A DNA stretch of 64,000 bases from Branchinecta lynchi (taxonomy: Eukaryota > Arthropoda > Branchiopoda > Anostraca > Branchinectidae). The notes beneath the pieces were generated by a model, which had not been told where the DNA came from, ran no database searches, and saw only the letters and a program-made list of their open reading frames with translations. Positions 19,893 through 30,116 of this stretch are shown piece by piece (the first letter of the stretch is position 1; each line of letters starts with the position of its first letter). The DNA is taken from the NCBI GenBank assembly GCA_023053575.1, contig JAKZAP010000015.1, positions 15,310,142-15,374,141 on the forward strand, in the 5' to 3' direction. The translations under genes and the position numbers were made by a program.

Positions 19893-21158
19893 ATACAGTC
19901 CGATTTTGGCAGTCGGGTGCGATATTCGTCTTTCGCTCCGTACTTCGAACGTACAACACATATGCTTATATCAGGTCCGATCAAGGGTCCGATGTGATGC
20001 ATTGGACAAGCATTCAGGCCGAGTACTCACAGACTTGAATTCCTCCACGAAATTTCGGCACCATCGTCACTTCCATACGGAAAAGTTGAGATTGGTGCAG
20101 AAAAGTCTAGGGAATTTGTATCGAGATGTCCGGACCGTATTTTGCATTCTGATTAGAAAATGAGTGAAAAGTTTACCATTATCGCATCGAATTTAAAACG
20201 CGGAAAAAATAGTCTTCTGTATTTAGGATTATTATACGCAGTCACTGTTAACGCACGAACCAAACCATTGAAATTGTGATGCAAATCTCACATGCGAAAC
20301 CTTATCAATTTGTGTGTACACTACCTCTCTTATTCCGCTTTTTAGCTGTGTTCGTAAAAAGCTGCTTCTTTGTCAAGATAGTATTTTTGTTTCTTAGATT
20401 TCTCAGAAACATTACTTTTATAGCGGTTTGTGCTTATTTTCTTATCTGATTAAACGTATTTGATCGTTTTATACAGAGTTTCGATGGTGTAAAAGTTTCA
20501 GGTTGCATGAGTCCAAGTCTTACTTACAAGACGTACCTGATCGTCTTAAAGGAGTCAAGTCGGAAGCATGCTAACATTTGCAATACTAACATTTGCCCCA
20601 CCCCCATCCCTCGAGAGTTCACACCAGGACTCGGAACCACCGCCAGATCATGGCACAATGCAAAAACATCCCGACAAATATAACAAGAAACCAAATAAAA
20701 ACCAAACATTGAAAAAAAGTAAAAAAAAAATTGTGTGTCGAGCTCGAACCATGCTCAAAACAATCAAATTTTTGTATTTCGTACGTCCTAGGTATAGAAA
20801 GCCTTGTTGCCCGGCGTCACCAGCTTCCAATGACATGAAGGAATAAAATATTAGAATCAAATAAGCATCGTTATTTACTACCGGAACCGACACGAACCGG
20901 ATATAACACGAGGCATCAAACTAAATTAGAGCCCTGCAAACCACCAGCTTCTAACCGGTATAGATCTTCTTTTTCCAATATTTTGTAAAGCATTTTAATG
21001 AGTAAGTGACAGTATGTCTTATAAATTGTTGATAGGGTCTTATTTAACTATTATGTTATTTGACCTAATTAATTCGCATCGTATCGAAAAGCAAAAACGA
21101 AGCTTATCATTCGGCACTCGGCAGCACTGTACAGAAAGGATAAACAAAACCACGCGCC
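19893..21158. other. presumed upstream region of CUTC
   Basis: Mostly AT-rich with no recognised coding sequence. The stretch about 20540-20640 resembles about 51868-51970 (GGAGTCAA..CGGAAGCAT..CTA(A/G)CAT), a small repeat of unknown type. The 5' end of the CUTC transcript should lie near 21100-21158; no clear TATA box could be assigned. Confidence 0.4.
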
Positions 21159-21167
21159 ATGTCAGAG
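21159..21167 (+). CDS. CUTC: CUTC exon 1 (start codon plus two codons)
   Basis: ATG TCA GAG followed directly by a good donor GTATGT at 21168. The sequence before the ATG is CACGCGCC. The exon ends in phase 0, exactly as exon 2 needs, and the junction puts MSEPVLLEVC at the N-terminus, where CutC proteins begin shortly before a (L/M)EVC(V/I)DS motif. Exon 2 itself cannot supply the start: its frame has a TAA at 25447-25449 and no ATG before the CutC homology. A three-codon exon cannot be proven without a transcript, and another upstream ATG exon could be used instead. Confidence 0.65.
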
Positions 21168-22629
21168 GTATGTAAAACTTCAATGCTTAAGAACTGAGAA
21201 CACTTTCAGAGAAGTACTAATTTTTATAAACTTGGCAATGTATGAAAATGTGACAATTCAGTTAGGGATTAATCAGGCTTTCAGGGTAGAGCCTGTGAGA
21301 TTCTTGCTCAACGTTCAATGTGACAGTGTTGCCAACTGAAAACCTTTTTCTGACAAGTAGAATCTGCAAAGACACCTGACTTCTCAAAATGAAGATTTAG
21401 AAGAAACGATGAAATGTTCTCAAGTAGAAAGACGAATCCGAGTAGAAAGACGAATCCGGGTAGAAAGACGAATCCATCGTTAAAAAAAGGTGATGCGCTG
21501 GATAAAAAGATCTAATATGATAAGAGTTTGAAGAAAACAATGAAATTGGCTGTGAAGGCGACTAGTGAAATTTCTAAGGAGATGTAATAAATTGTCGAAG
21601 TACGAAAACAACACATTATCAAATCAAGATATCAAATGGCGATTCGAGAAAATCGTTTCGCCCTACTTTAAAAGAAATTTTTGTGTTTGGCGTGAAGGTA
21701 TTTGCGAGGTATTTGCGATAAGGGTCATTTACCGCAAACGATAGGCGTGTATAACGTAGCTTTTCATGCAAGTAAATTGACTGCAGTTCTCAGGAGAAGA
21801 ATTTGGCCAATTTCCTCCTCCAGTGTCACATGCGAATTTGCATTTGGGAACAAAAAAAATGAGGGTTATGTTTTGCTTCTCGGTGTTCTGAAATCCACAA
21901 ACGCAAACCTAATCGTGGTGGTTTCGAAATGTGTACAGAACAGAAGCCACTTAAATGTCGTATATCTAAATTAGTTTAGATAAGGGAAGGTGTAACCATT
22001 ATTTTTGTTTCACATCTTCTCTTTGTTGTATGGCCTTTCCGCTTCATAAACATCAATAGTAGTGCGAGGACGCGACCGACCTAAATACTGAAAGATCCTA
22101 GTACAGTCTTAAAGCACACCTCGCACTGTTTACTGGTACTGGTGTTCGAATATTCAAAACTATCACAGTACTGTGAAGCCTGGCTCTGCTTTTAAGAAAT
22201 TATCCACAGATTTGACTGTTTTAAGCCTTTTCCCAGGCCCATTGATTTTTAGCAAAAACTCGGCAAAATTCAGATAACTGGTTTCACGCATCAATTGCAT
22301 ATTGTGAGCACTTGTCGGGAGCATAATGCACCTGGAAAATAGTGAATCGTGGCAAGTGCACAGATTAATAAGGTTTTGCTAGCGGGTTTAGAATGTAACA
22401 TGTGGAATTTGGGTCTCCGGGTTAAAGAAGTAACGAATGCAGTTACAGAAGTAGGTTTAATTCCCATAATAGGTACGACGGGTCCTTTAACAGTAAATTT
22501 AAGCAAACGCTACAGAAGCTACCAGAAGTCCAGGTTCAATCTTAATTTCAGGTTAGCTAAAGATTTATACTCAGCCGTTAATGCTATTCCAGTTTAATGA
22601 ATTACTAAAGGTTCACAGCTCAGTGACTT
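21168..22629 (+). other. CUTC intron 1, 5' part
   Basis: Intronic. A partial GTGAAGCCTGGCTCTG match to the AGCCAGGC element ends near 22194. A frame at 22349-22597 (82 codons, GTG start) is open but matches no family I know, so it is not called a gene. A short triple repeat of GTAGAAAGACGAATCC-like units lies at about 21423-21475. Confidence 0.45.
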
Positions 22630-22741
22630 CGACACAAATAGTGAACTGAAACAAAAATGCTCCTCGAGCGTGGGACTTGAACCCGCAACGTTCCACTTCC
22701 CGTGCCGACACTGTAACCAAAGAGCTATTTCCCGTTCAAAT
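22630..22741 (-). repeat. tRNA-derived SINE-like sequence
   Basis: On the minus strand TAGCTCTTTGGTTA resembles a tRNA D-arm/A box. About 35 nt later GGGTTCAAGTCCC matches the B box (GGTTCRANYCC). The 3' flank GAGGAGCATTTTTGTTTCAGTTCACTA recurs at 34920-34960. The tRNA arms do not pair fully, so this is a SINE head rather than a working tRNA. Confidence 0.55.
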
Positions 22742-22744
22742 TAA

Positions 22745-23134
22745 GAGCGTATTCCACCCTTCAACAAATAGTAACTATTATTACTATTTCCGCTCCAACT
22801 TCACCAAAGCTACTACGCTGACCGTTCCAAGCAGTTTAATGATCTTTAGCATTTTTCTGCCGCGTTATTATTTTTTATATTGATAACTTATTATATCTTT
22901 GTTTGTGACAAAAAAAAACATCATATTTGGGCTCTGCCCACGAGAGATATGTTTTGCGAGAGAAATTGAAAAAAAAAATAAAAAAATATTGGATCTCTGT
23001 AACGTGATTGGTCGGTTTCACCCGTGGCATGATATTTGCTGGAAAATAGAAAAATCGTTCCAGCCTTGACGGCAAAAAGCCAGAATTCGTGCCGTCACGC
23101 GTAGTAACTACGGTAAGTAGGATGGAGCACGCTC
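22745..23134 (-). mobile_element. GAGCGTG MITE, reverse copy with altered middle
   Basis: Starts GAGCGTATTCCACCCTTCAA and ends GATGGAGCACGCTC, with 3 bp TAA duplications at 22742-22744 and 23135-23137. The middle ~190 bp differs from other copies (A runs and unrelated sequence), pointing to an internal insertion or replacement. Confidence 0.85.
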
Positions 23135-23371
23135 TAAATAACTGGTTTCTTTGGATCTCCATAGTCCCGACATAGGGGCCCTGGACTGTCTACGGGGCTT
23201 CGACACCTATAGCTTTCAACTCTCCCTCTTTCTAGCTAGGATAAAGAGATTTAATAGTTGAATAAATACTATCACTGTTAGTGGATTTCAAGTGTTCAAA
23301 GTAAATCCCGAATGGAAGGACTCTAAACTCTCGACTTCTAAATTCATACATTTTTTCTGGTTTATTTTTTC

Positions 23372-25400
23372 TGGCACTTGCAGCGTCTGGTCCAAGTGCC
23401 ATATTCCAACCGCAATTCCATCTGTTGGTCTATCGGTCTGTCCGGTTTTTTTGTCTTACTTTTTCGAACTAGGGTACCTCCAGATGTGCTAGGACGATGG
23501 AACTTGGCAGGCGTATCAGGGACCCGACCGAAGTAACCTGGAAATAATCAGTTTCCCGATCCGTCCATCTGCGGGGGAGTGGAGGGCGGAGGAATCTGGG
23601 AAATTTAGGGCAGTTTGTCACACTTCTTCGAGTTAGGGTACTTCCAGATGTTCTAGGACGACGAAACTTGACAGGCATATCAGGGACCCGACCAAACTAA
23701 CCTGGAAATACTCAGTTTTCTGATCCGACCATCTAGGTGGTGGTGGAGGGCGGGGGAATCTGGAAAATTTACTGGTGCGTAACTTTTTAGCGGGTGATCG
23801 AATTGGAATGAAACTTGATAACTAAATAAAGGACATATCTCCGATGTCCCATTTGAAGTCCGTACCGGATTCGGTAACTATGGGGGAGTTGGGGGAAGAC
23901 AGGAAATCTCGAGAAACGGTTAGAACCAGGGAATCGGAGCGACACTTGATGGGAAGAACAACCGTCTGGCCCAGATAAATCGGTTACACAATTGGACTGG
24001 ATCCGGACCCTTGGGGGGGGGGGTGGAGGGGAGATTCCCGGAAGTCTTATAGGCCTAGGTATCCCTCAGCGATGAAAAAAAAAATCTATAGCCGGAGGAC
24101 CTTTTGTCATGGGGATGTTTTGTCGGGTACCTTTCGAAAGGGGACGTTTTTTCGACAACCCGTATAAAACTGATGAACATTCTGGCAACAGACCTGCAAG
24201 AAGGATCGCCATGTCAGGTGACACAACATAACATGGGAATTTTAGCTTTTTATTTCACCGAGTCCCCAAAGCTTAAAGTCCCACCGGAATGGTGGGGCTT
24301 TACCTCATGTTCTTTTGCTGCAACAATCGTAGAAAATTTTCGAATTTGCGACATATCTGCTATTAAAATTTCATATTATTTGGTGATTTTTTTTTTTTTC
24401 GCGACGGAACTTTGGGAGGCATATCAGGGATCCGATCAAACTGACTTGAGAATAAAAATTTACTCGATCCGATAGCCGTGGGGGAGTGGAGGGAGGGGGA
24501 ATCCGGAATATTGAGCTATGCGTAACTTTGGAACGGGTGATCGGATTTGAGTGAAATTTCATAATCAAACAGAGGACATGTTTCTGGTGATTTTTTTCAT
24601 ATCCGGACCGGACCGGAGCAGTTGGGAATACGTGGCGAAAATACCAGACTGGCTGATACTCAAGAGATTGGGATGGAACTTTGTGGGAATAAGAGACAGA
24701 TGCTCTGGATGAATCTTTTTCAGAACTAGATTGGCTCCGGCGACTGTGAGGGAAGTTTGAGGGGGGGGGGGGGGGGGTACGGAATTCCGGTGATCACGAG
24801 TTAAGGTACTTACAGATGTACTAGTACGATGCAACTTGGCTGGAATATTAGACATTCGACAAGATTAGCTTAGAAATCGCCATTTTCCAAATCCGACTAT
24901 TCCTTAAAGTACCAATAATGACCGAAAAAGAAGAAAAATAATTTTAGGTGAAATAAACATTTTTGATTCCCATGAGCCCACAATCATTTTTGCCTGAATG
25001 GTTTTGCTTACAAATAAAGTGCCTGCTCCCTTAAAGTGTGCATGTTAACTGCAGAGTCGAAAAGAACTTTTTATCAAACGATTCATGTCAACTTATGATA
25101 GCGGATCAACAGCTATGGGGAAGTTGGGAGGGGGTGATCGGAAATCTCAAGAAACGGTTAGAATGGAGGGATCGGAGTTAAATTTGGTGGGAAGAACAAG
25201 CATTTATTCTAGATAAGTCGTTTGCACAGTTGAACTGGATCCGGACACTTGGGGGGGGGGGGAGGGGGGGCCTTCCGGAATTCCTGTAATTGGCGTTTTT
25301 CAAGACGAAACTTGGCAGGCATATTAGGGACCCGATAAATCTGACAGAGCCCCTACCTACTACATACAGTTGCAAGTGCCATATGAGCTTACAGCTCTTA
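23372..25400 (-). mobile_element. family B C-rich repeat element, reverse copy
   Basis: Reverse copy of the elements at 45766, 49301 and 53514. One end is a hairpin (TGGCACTTG and CAAGTGCCA, 23372-23401); the other is CAAGTGCCATATGAGCTTACAGCTC near 25374-25397. The interior is degenerate units containing AACTTGGCAGGCATATCAGGGACCCGA and GTGGAGGGAGGGGGAATCCGGAA, with G runs up to 16. It ends ~60 bp before CUTC exon 2. A fragment of another element is inserted at 24050-24161. Confidence 0.7.
24050..24161 (-). mobile_element. fragment of the GGGGACGTTT element
   Basis: Matches, in reverse, the left end of the element at 31182: GGTATCCCTCAGCGATGA, A run, TCTATAGCCGG, then spaced GGGGATGTTTTGTC-like units and TTCGACAACCC. 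It shows that the GGGGACGTTT words exist outside the large satellite array. Confidence 0.7.
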
Positions 25401-25458
25401 TTACGGTAAAAGTCCCTTGTCTTGATTCCACTTTCACACAAATATTTAAATATGGCAG

Positions 25459-25680
25459 CCGGTACTACTGGAAGTGTGCATCGACAGCATCGAATCTGCC
25501 AGGAATGCGATCGAAGGAGGGGCCGACCGACTCGAGGTCTGCAGCGCCCTCTCGACCGGCGGCCTAACCCCATCTAGCGGACTTCTCAAACAAGTAAAGA
25601 AAGTAGCAGGGCACGTCCCAACTTTCGTCATGATTCGACCAAGAGCCGGCGACTATGTCTACAACGAGAGTGACCTAGAG
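25459..25680 (+). CDS. CUTC: CUTC exon 2
   Basis: Encodes 74 residues covering the N-terminal strands of the CutC TIM barrel. Motifs include LLEVCIDSIESARNA, GGADRLEVCSALSTGG, TPSSGLLKQV and FVMIRPRAGDYVYNE, all aligning well with animal CutC. The acceptor is GGCAG (AG at 25457-25458) and the donor is GAG/GTAAGT, a perfect consensus, at 25681. The exon starts and ends in phase 0. A TAA lies in frame just upstream of the acceptor, so the exon needs splicing. A decayed duplicate of its 3' half lies 30 bp downstream. Confidence 0.93.
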
Positions 25681-25710
25681 GTAAGTCGACTAGGGGGTAA
25701 GACTAATCAG

Positions 25711-26277
25711 CTTGAAATCTGCAGCGCCGTCTCCACTCGCGGCTTACCGCCATCTAGGGGACTTTTCAAACAAGTAAAGAAAGTAGCAGAGCACGTCCCA
25801 GCATCTGTCTGTCATGACTCGATCAAGCGCCGGCAACTATGTCTACACCAAGAACAAATAAGCCAACAGAACCTCGTCTTTGGTCCCATGCATTGGCTAT
25901 GGATACCCGATAAAACTTAGCTGAGCTAGGTTTGAGCTCTGAACTGATGTCTTTCTACTTCCCTCTTCGCCGCTGCGCATATAAGAGGAAATAGTACAGG
26001 AGGCGCGCTGACCCGCTCGCACGCCCCAGCGTCACATGTGACGTCACAATCATAGACAAAACCAACCGGCTTTTACTTTGGAAATTTTCTTCTCTTGGCT
26101 TTACTGTGATAGATCTGTTTGTAGGTAGCGATATGTGATGTTCCGCGTAGCTCCTACCCTCAGCTCGTTTGCATCGGGCAGGGTACAGGGATCTATCCCT
26201 CATGGTCATATTACAGAGATAGGAAGACGGAGGTTCTGGTGCTTATTTGCTCTTGCTACAACGAAAGTGATCAAGAG
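25711..26277 (+). pseudogene. decayed tandem duplicate of CUTC exon 2, split by a transposon
   Basis: 25711-25848 repeats the second half of exon 2 (LEICSAVSTRGL and FKQVKKVAEHVP against LEVCSALSTGGL and LKQVKKVAGHVP) and then loses frame where MIRPRAGD should be. A ~407 bp CAAGAAC-type element sits inside the codons for VYNE. The copy resumes at 26256 with CTACAACGAAAGTGATCAAGAG, but the donor equivalent to GTAAGT now reads ATAAGC. It cannot act as a normal exon. It may descend from an alternative exon; that is inference. Confidence 0.85.
25849..26255 (+). mobile_element. short CAAGAAC element inside the duplicated exon
   Basis: Starts CAAGAACAAATAAG and ends CTTATTTGCTCTTG. The flank CTACAC(C) on the left matches CTACAAC on the right, and the undamaged exon 2 has a single CTACAAC there. 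Interior words (CCGCGTAGCT, GCTGCGCAT) are shared with 27200-27574. No ORF. Confidence 0.85.
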
Positions 26278-26288
26278 ATAAGCCATAA

Positions 26289-26470
26289 TCTCACTGTTCA
26301 CAATACTCCTGATTACTAACTCTTCCTGCAGATGAAGAATCGCCGTGTGCACAGCGAAAGAGACAGATATGTCATTATAGCAAAGGCTGTTCATTGGTTT
26401 GCATAGGATTTGAGTCAATTTTGAGGGTTCGTTCGGGCGACGTTTCCTGTCATTCCCTAGGATCACTGAT
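26289..26470. repeat. family D repeat, copy 1
   Basis: Shares with 36780-36960 the order CTGATTACTAACTCTTCC, GAAGAATC(G/A)C(C/T)GTGTGC, ATTGGTTT, GGATTTGA(G/A)TCA and TTCGT(T)CGGGCGACGTTT. Both copies lie just upstream of a GAGCGTG MITE. Confidence 0.5.
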
Positions 26471-26488
26471 GTGTGTGTCGGTCACAAA

Positions 26489-26783
26489 GAGCGTGTTCCA
26501 TCCTACTTACCGTAGTTACTACGCATGACGTCACGAATTCTGGCTTTTTGCCGTCAAGGTTGGAACGATGTTTCTATTTTCCAGCAGAATATCATGCCCC
26601 GGTCGGATCCGACCAATCACATTACAGATATCCGTAGTTACTACGCTCCCAAGTGTGGTACGCAAATAGTTACTGTTAGTTAATATTTCGAGAAGGTTAG
26701 AACGGTCAGCGTAGTAACTTTTGGTGAGGCTGGAGCGGAAATAGTAACTATTAGTTACATTTGTAGAAGGGTAGAACACGCTC
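26489..26783 (+). mobile_element. GAGCGTG MITE, forward copy
   Basis: 295 bp, from GAGCGTGTTCCATCCTAC to GTAGAACACGCTC, flanked by AAA at 26486-26488 and 26784-26786. It contains TGACGTCACGAATTC and a CCAATCAC word. Complete and ungapped against 37019-37290. Confidence 0.92.
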
Positions 26784-26903
26784 AAAGAGTATTGGGCTAC
26801 ATGCCTAAACCACGAATAAAAAAAACAGCGACTGCATTGGCAGATAGGCCAATCCCTGAAAACAAAAAGCAGCACCAAGCAGCACCGTTAAAAACGGCAA
26901 CAT

Positions 26904-27070
26904 CACTGTAAAAAAAATCTTGCAGTATTTGCTACTGGGATTAATCTTGTCTCTAAAAGATGATCTTATCTCTAATTCGGATTGATCTTTTCTCAGTAAA
27001 GATAAGATTAATCCCAGTAGCAAATACTGCAGTTAACTTTAATCCTTACTCGGAGAAACTTCTTACAGTG
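26904..27070. mobile_element. CACTG foldback MITE, copy 2
   Basis: CACTGTAAAAAAAATCTTGC to CTTCTTACAGTG, with the same long internal palindrome as 18014-18173. It separates two halves of a small duplicated block (AACAGCGAC..CCAATCC.TGAAA) on either side. Confidence 0.75.
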
Positions 27071-27199
27071 ACGGCAAAAACAGCGACGTTCCAATCCGTG
27101 AAACCAAAAACCGCGCCATTGAAAAATAGGGACAAGGCAAAACCGCGAAAAGTCATTGCCGTTACCGTCACGACCCATGCTAAGGTGGCTGACTCAAAC

Positions 27200-27574
27200 C
27201 AAGAACCAATAAGCCAGGTAGAACCTCCGTCTTTGGTCCCATGCACCGACTGCAGAGCTAGAGCTACTTGATGAGCTTTGAGTTGACGCCTATCTACTTC
27301 CCTTTTAACCGCTGCGCATTTAAGACGAAAAGAGCATAGCAGGCTTGTATGGACCGACTCTGACGAATCAGAACGAAGTTCACCCCCCATTTTCAGCGCA
27401 TCACAATTGTATACGCCCAGCAGTCTGTCTACTGCGATAAGCTGTTTGTAGAGGCAAAAAATTGTGATCTTCCGCGTAGCTACTACCTCCGCTCTGAACC
27501 GGGAATCTTTTCTACTTCGCACGATTGTAGTAAAGAGATCGGGAGACGGGGGTTCTAGGTCTTACTTGTTCTTG
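27200..27574 (+). mobile_element. short CAAGAAC element
   Basis: 375 bp from CAAGAACCAATAAGCC to CTTACTTGTTCTTG. 7 bp flanks CTCAAAC (27193-27199) and CTTAAAC (27575-27581) differ by one base. It is a relative of 25849-26255. Confidence 0.85.
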
Positions 27575-27581
27575 CTTAAAC

Positions 27582-28459
27582 ATACACTCGACGTGATAAT
27601 CTGGTGGACATGTTTAGAGAAATTAACGAACAGTTCGTTCAGTGATATACTGAGTGGTGTTTTGATCAATTATGTACAAAGTGATGGTTTGCCATAACTT
27701 TATTTTTGGGGGTGGGGGGGGGGAGGATTGAGAAAATGGGCAATTTGTTGTGCCTCAAATCTGGTGGACTCGGATTCTGGACTCGTCTCGAGACGGTCAC
27801 GTGCCGCCTTTTTCAAGGACTCGGACTCGTCTTTCACAGAGCTGTCCGTCAGCCAGAGCTGTGCCCTCGGACTCCGGACTCGTCTCGAGGACTCGGACTC
27901 GTCTCGAGGACTCGGACTCGGATTTGCTGGACTCGCAGCAGCTCTGTTTAGCCTACACCACAGCATAATAATAATAACCAGGTGTACAACTTTCATGAAG
28001 GAATGACAGGTAATCTAGTATAGTAATTTGAGTAGTAGTAATTTAAATGGATGACTAAATTTAGAAAGGAATAGAAAGGAAATATAAATATACAATAGAA
28101 AGGAAGCGAAAAGCGCAGAAAAAAGAAAGAAAAGGAAAAAATGACACGGCGTTTTTAATAACGAAGTGAGTGAAAAAGGTAAAATAAAACAGAAAAAAAT
28201 GGATTTAGTGAGCCTACAAAATCTTTTTCCAAGATGGAAGCGGAAAAATGGTCAATGGCACAAACGTGAAGGTCCTCGGAAATGGAACGAGGTCAGTGGA
28301 CAAAACGTATTAGTTAATCTCTTCAACCTTCCAGAAACACGTGTATCTACGCTAAAAAATCCTTCGACTCCCCTTCTAAAGTTGCACATTTTTTCGTTTC
28401 TCAGACGACCTAACGCCCATGTTCTCCGACTTCCGATAGCAACACAAACCTAAGAGATA
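27582..28459. other. intronic stretch with a GGACTCGGACTCGT low-complexity block
   Basis: 27765-27945 is built from repeated GGACTCGGACTCGTCTCGA words, three in near tandem at 27870-27930. The remainder is A-rich. Frames on both strands across this block follow the repeat and are not genes. Confidence 0.5.
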
Positions 28460-29330
28460 ACCTGGGGATAACGATGTTTTCAACGCCTCTGTTCCGAAAC
28501 AAGATATTTCCGTAACTTAACTAGGTCAACACCTAGGAAACAAGAAATAATGCGAAAGAATCGAGGGGAAACGGGAATATATATCCTTTTCGAAACATGA
28601 TGACTTTCGAACATGAGTGGCAAATAAATTCCGAAAAGTGACAAATAAAGATGAAAAGGAACGGTTTACAAAAAAACGGAATTGTTTCTATAAATAGCTT
28701 TTCCAGACAAAAAAAAAAGGCTTTTGGAGCAGAGGTTGGGGAATTACTGGGGGCGAGGCTGGGAGAAAAATTCCAACACAGTTCCAACACCTTTGTTCCA
28801 AAAACGAGATATTTTCGTAAGCAGGTTAACAGATAGTAAACAAGAAAGAATGGAGGGGAAAGGTAATGCATAGCTTGTAGAAAACATGACAACTTTCAAA
28901 AAAAGGGCAATAAATAAATTCTGAAAAGCGACAAATAAAGATGAAAAGTAAGGGTTTCGACAAAGCCGCGATTAATTTGGTCAATCTCTGAACTGTCTCT
29001 ACAAATAGCTCTAAAGTAAACCCCTAAAGTAAAGGGGTCAAAGGTACTAGGGGTAGTTTCTCGAGGAGAGGTTGGGGAGTGGAATTGCTGGAAGGGAATC
29101 TGGGGAGCGTCTCCGGCGCGTTTATATCAAAAGGAGATATTTAAGAAAGAATAGAGAGGAACCAGGAATATAAATAGACTTTAGAAAACATAATGACTTT
29201 CCAAAAAGTTTAACAAATTAATTCCGAAAAACGACCAATACAGATTATAAGTATTGGTTTACGAAAAGCTGGGATTATGATTTGGCCAATCTCTGAACTG
29301 TTTCTATGTATAGCTCGTCTAGACGACCTC
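28460..29330. repeat. ~300 bp degenerate tandem repeat, three units
   Basis: The block GACAAATAAAGATGAAAAG..GGTTTAC occurs near 28638, 28932 and (as GACCAATACAGATTATAAG) 29233, a period of about 295-300 bp. Each unit also contains AAGAAAGAAT..GAGGGGAA and ACATGA(T/C)(G/A)ACTTTC. Confidence 0.7.
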
Positions 29331-29343
29331 TCAAAAACACTGA

Positions 29344-29512
29344 TGGATGGAGGTTGATATGACTTCGTATTATCCTCTGTGGAGGCTAGTATGACCTCAT
29401 ATCATCCTTTCTGGAGGTTGATATGACTTCACATCATTCTCTCTGGAGGCTGATAAGACTTTATATCATCGTCTCCGGAGGCTATATGACTTTATATCAT
29501 CCTCTCATATAT
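29344..29512. repeat. ~32 bp tandem repeat, five units
   Basis: Repeated TCTGGAGGCTGATATGACTT followed by CATATCATCCTC-like sequence, each unit 30-34 bp with a few differences. Confidence 0.8.
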
Positions 29513-29617
29513 ACCACTAACTTTCTGTGTGAAATTTATCGTAAGATAAGTATTACAGGTGCCAGTAAATAAAAGAGTAAGTTAGTATATTCAAACAATG
29601 TTTACAACGGATATACG

Positions 29618-29921
29618 CCCGATGAAAAATGTGCAGCCTGCGTTGTAGTATGGTAGCAGTACGAAAACGTTGCATGTAATACTATGTAATAGCAAAGAAT
29701 ACTATCATTTAATGTGCCTCATACTGGTCCAATCTTATGTAGTAGTACCCAGTAGCATCCTGCCTTGCCATAGTAGCATCCAGTCTTGCTAATAGTAGCA
29801 TATAGTAGTATGCAGTAACACGGTAGCCTTGAAGTAGAAGCATGTAGTAGCATCGTTAGTACTACATGCAACTTTTTCGTACTACTTCATAGTGCTATTT
29901 TTAGATAAATTTTTCATCGGG
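29618..29921 (+). mobile_element. CCCGATGA MITE, complete copy
   Basis: 304 bp, CCCGATGAAAAATGTGCAGC to AAATTTTTCATCGGG, flanked by CG on both sides (29616-29617, 29922-29923). The interior is rich in GTAGTA/TACTAC words. It interrupts the left arm of the hammerhead palindrome, so it is younger than that. Confidence 0.9.
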
Positions 29922-29943
29922 CGTCAGCTAAGATTCTTCTTCA

Positions 29944-29987
29944 GCGATATTTCGGCCCTTCTTGGCAAGGGTCCTCGTCAGGCTGTC
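29944..29987 (-). ncRNA. hammerhead ribozyme motif, left arm
   Basis: On the minus strand: CAGC, CTGACGA (29975-29981), a stem II with CCCTT pairing to AAGGG, then GAAA (29950-29953), TATC and GCTG. CAGC and GCTG can form stem I. It is the inverted partner of the right-arm motif. Core bases C-U-G-A-N-G-A and G-A-A-A are intact. Stem II is slightly weaker than in the right arm. Confidence 0.72.
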
Positions 29988-30072
29988 AATCTTCTGGGTC
30001 AACGTCGGGGAAGGAAACAGGTTACAGGATTACAGGTTTGTTTCCTTCCCCGACGTTGACCCAGAAGATCGA

Positions 30073-30116
30073 CAGCCTGACGAGGACCCTTGCCAACAAG
30101 GGCCGAAATATCGCTG
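30073..30116 (+). ncRNA. hammerhead ribozyme motif, right arm
   Basis: CAGC (30073-30076), CTGACGA (30077-30083), stem II CCCTTG (30087-30092) pairing perfectly with CAAGGG (30097-30102) across a CCAA loop and closed by GG/CC, then GAAA (30105-30108), TA, TC and GCTG (30113-30116). CAGC pairs with GCTG as stem I, and stem III is reduced to one pair, as in the minimal hammerheads of Penelope-like elements. Cleavage would fall after C30112. All conserved core bases are present. Activity is inferred, not shown. Confidence 0.78.

Noticed and set aside
22349..22597. 82-codon frame in CUTC intron 1
   Set aside because: GTG start, no family recognised, no clear splice sites; kept only as a note.
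22659..22733. Functional tRNA gene
   Set aside because: A and B box-like motifs are present, but the acceptor and D stems do not pair; better explained as a SINE head.
24104..24475. 123-codon frame in the 24 kb region
   Set aside because: Crosses a boundary between a GGGGACGTTT fragment and family B repeat units; no recognisable protein.
25474..25920. Single 148-codon CutC-like ORF reading through exon 2 into its duplicate
   Set aside because: The donor at 25681 is a perfect GTAAGT, exon 3 continues the protein in phase, and the duplicate loses the CutC frame.
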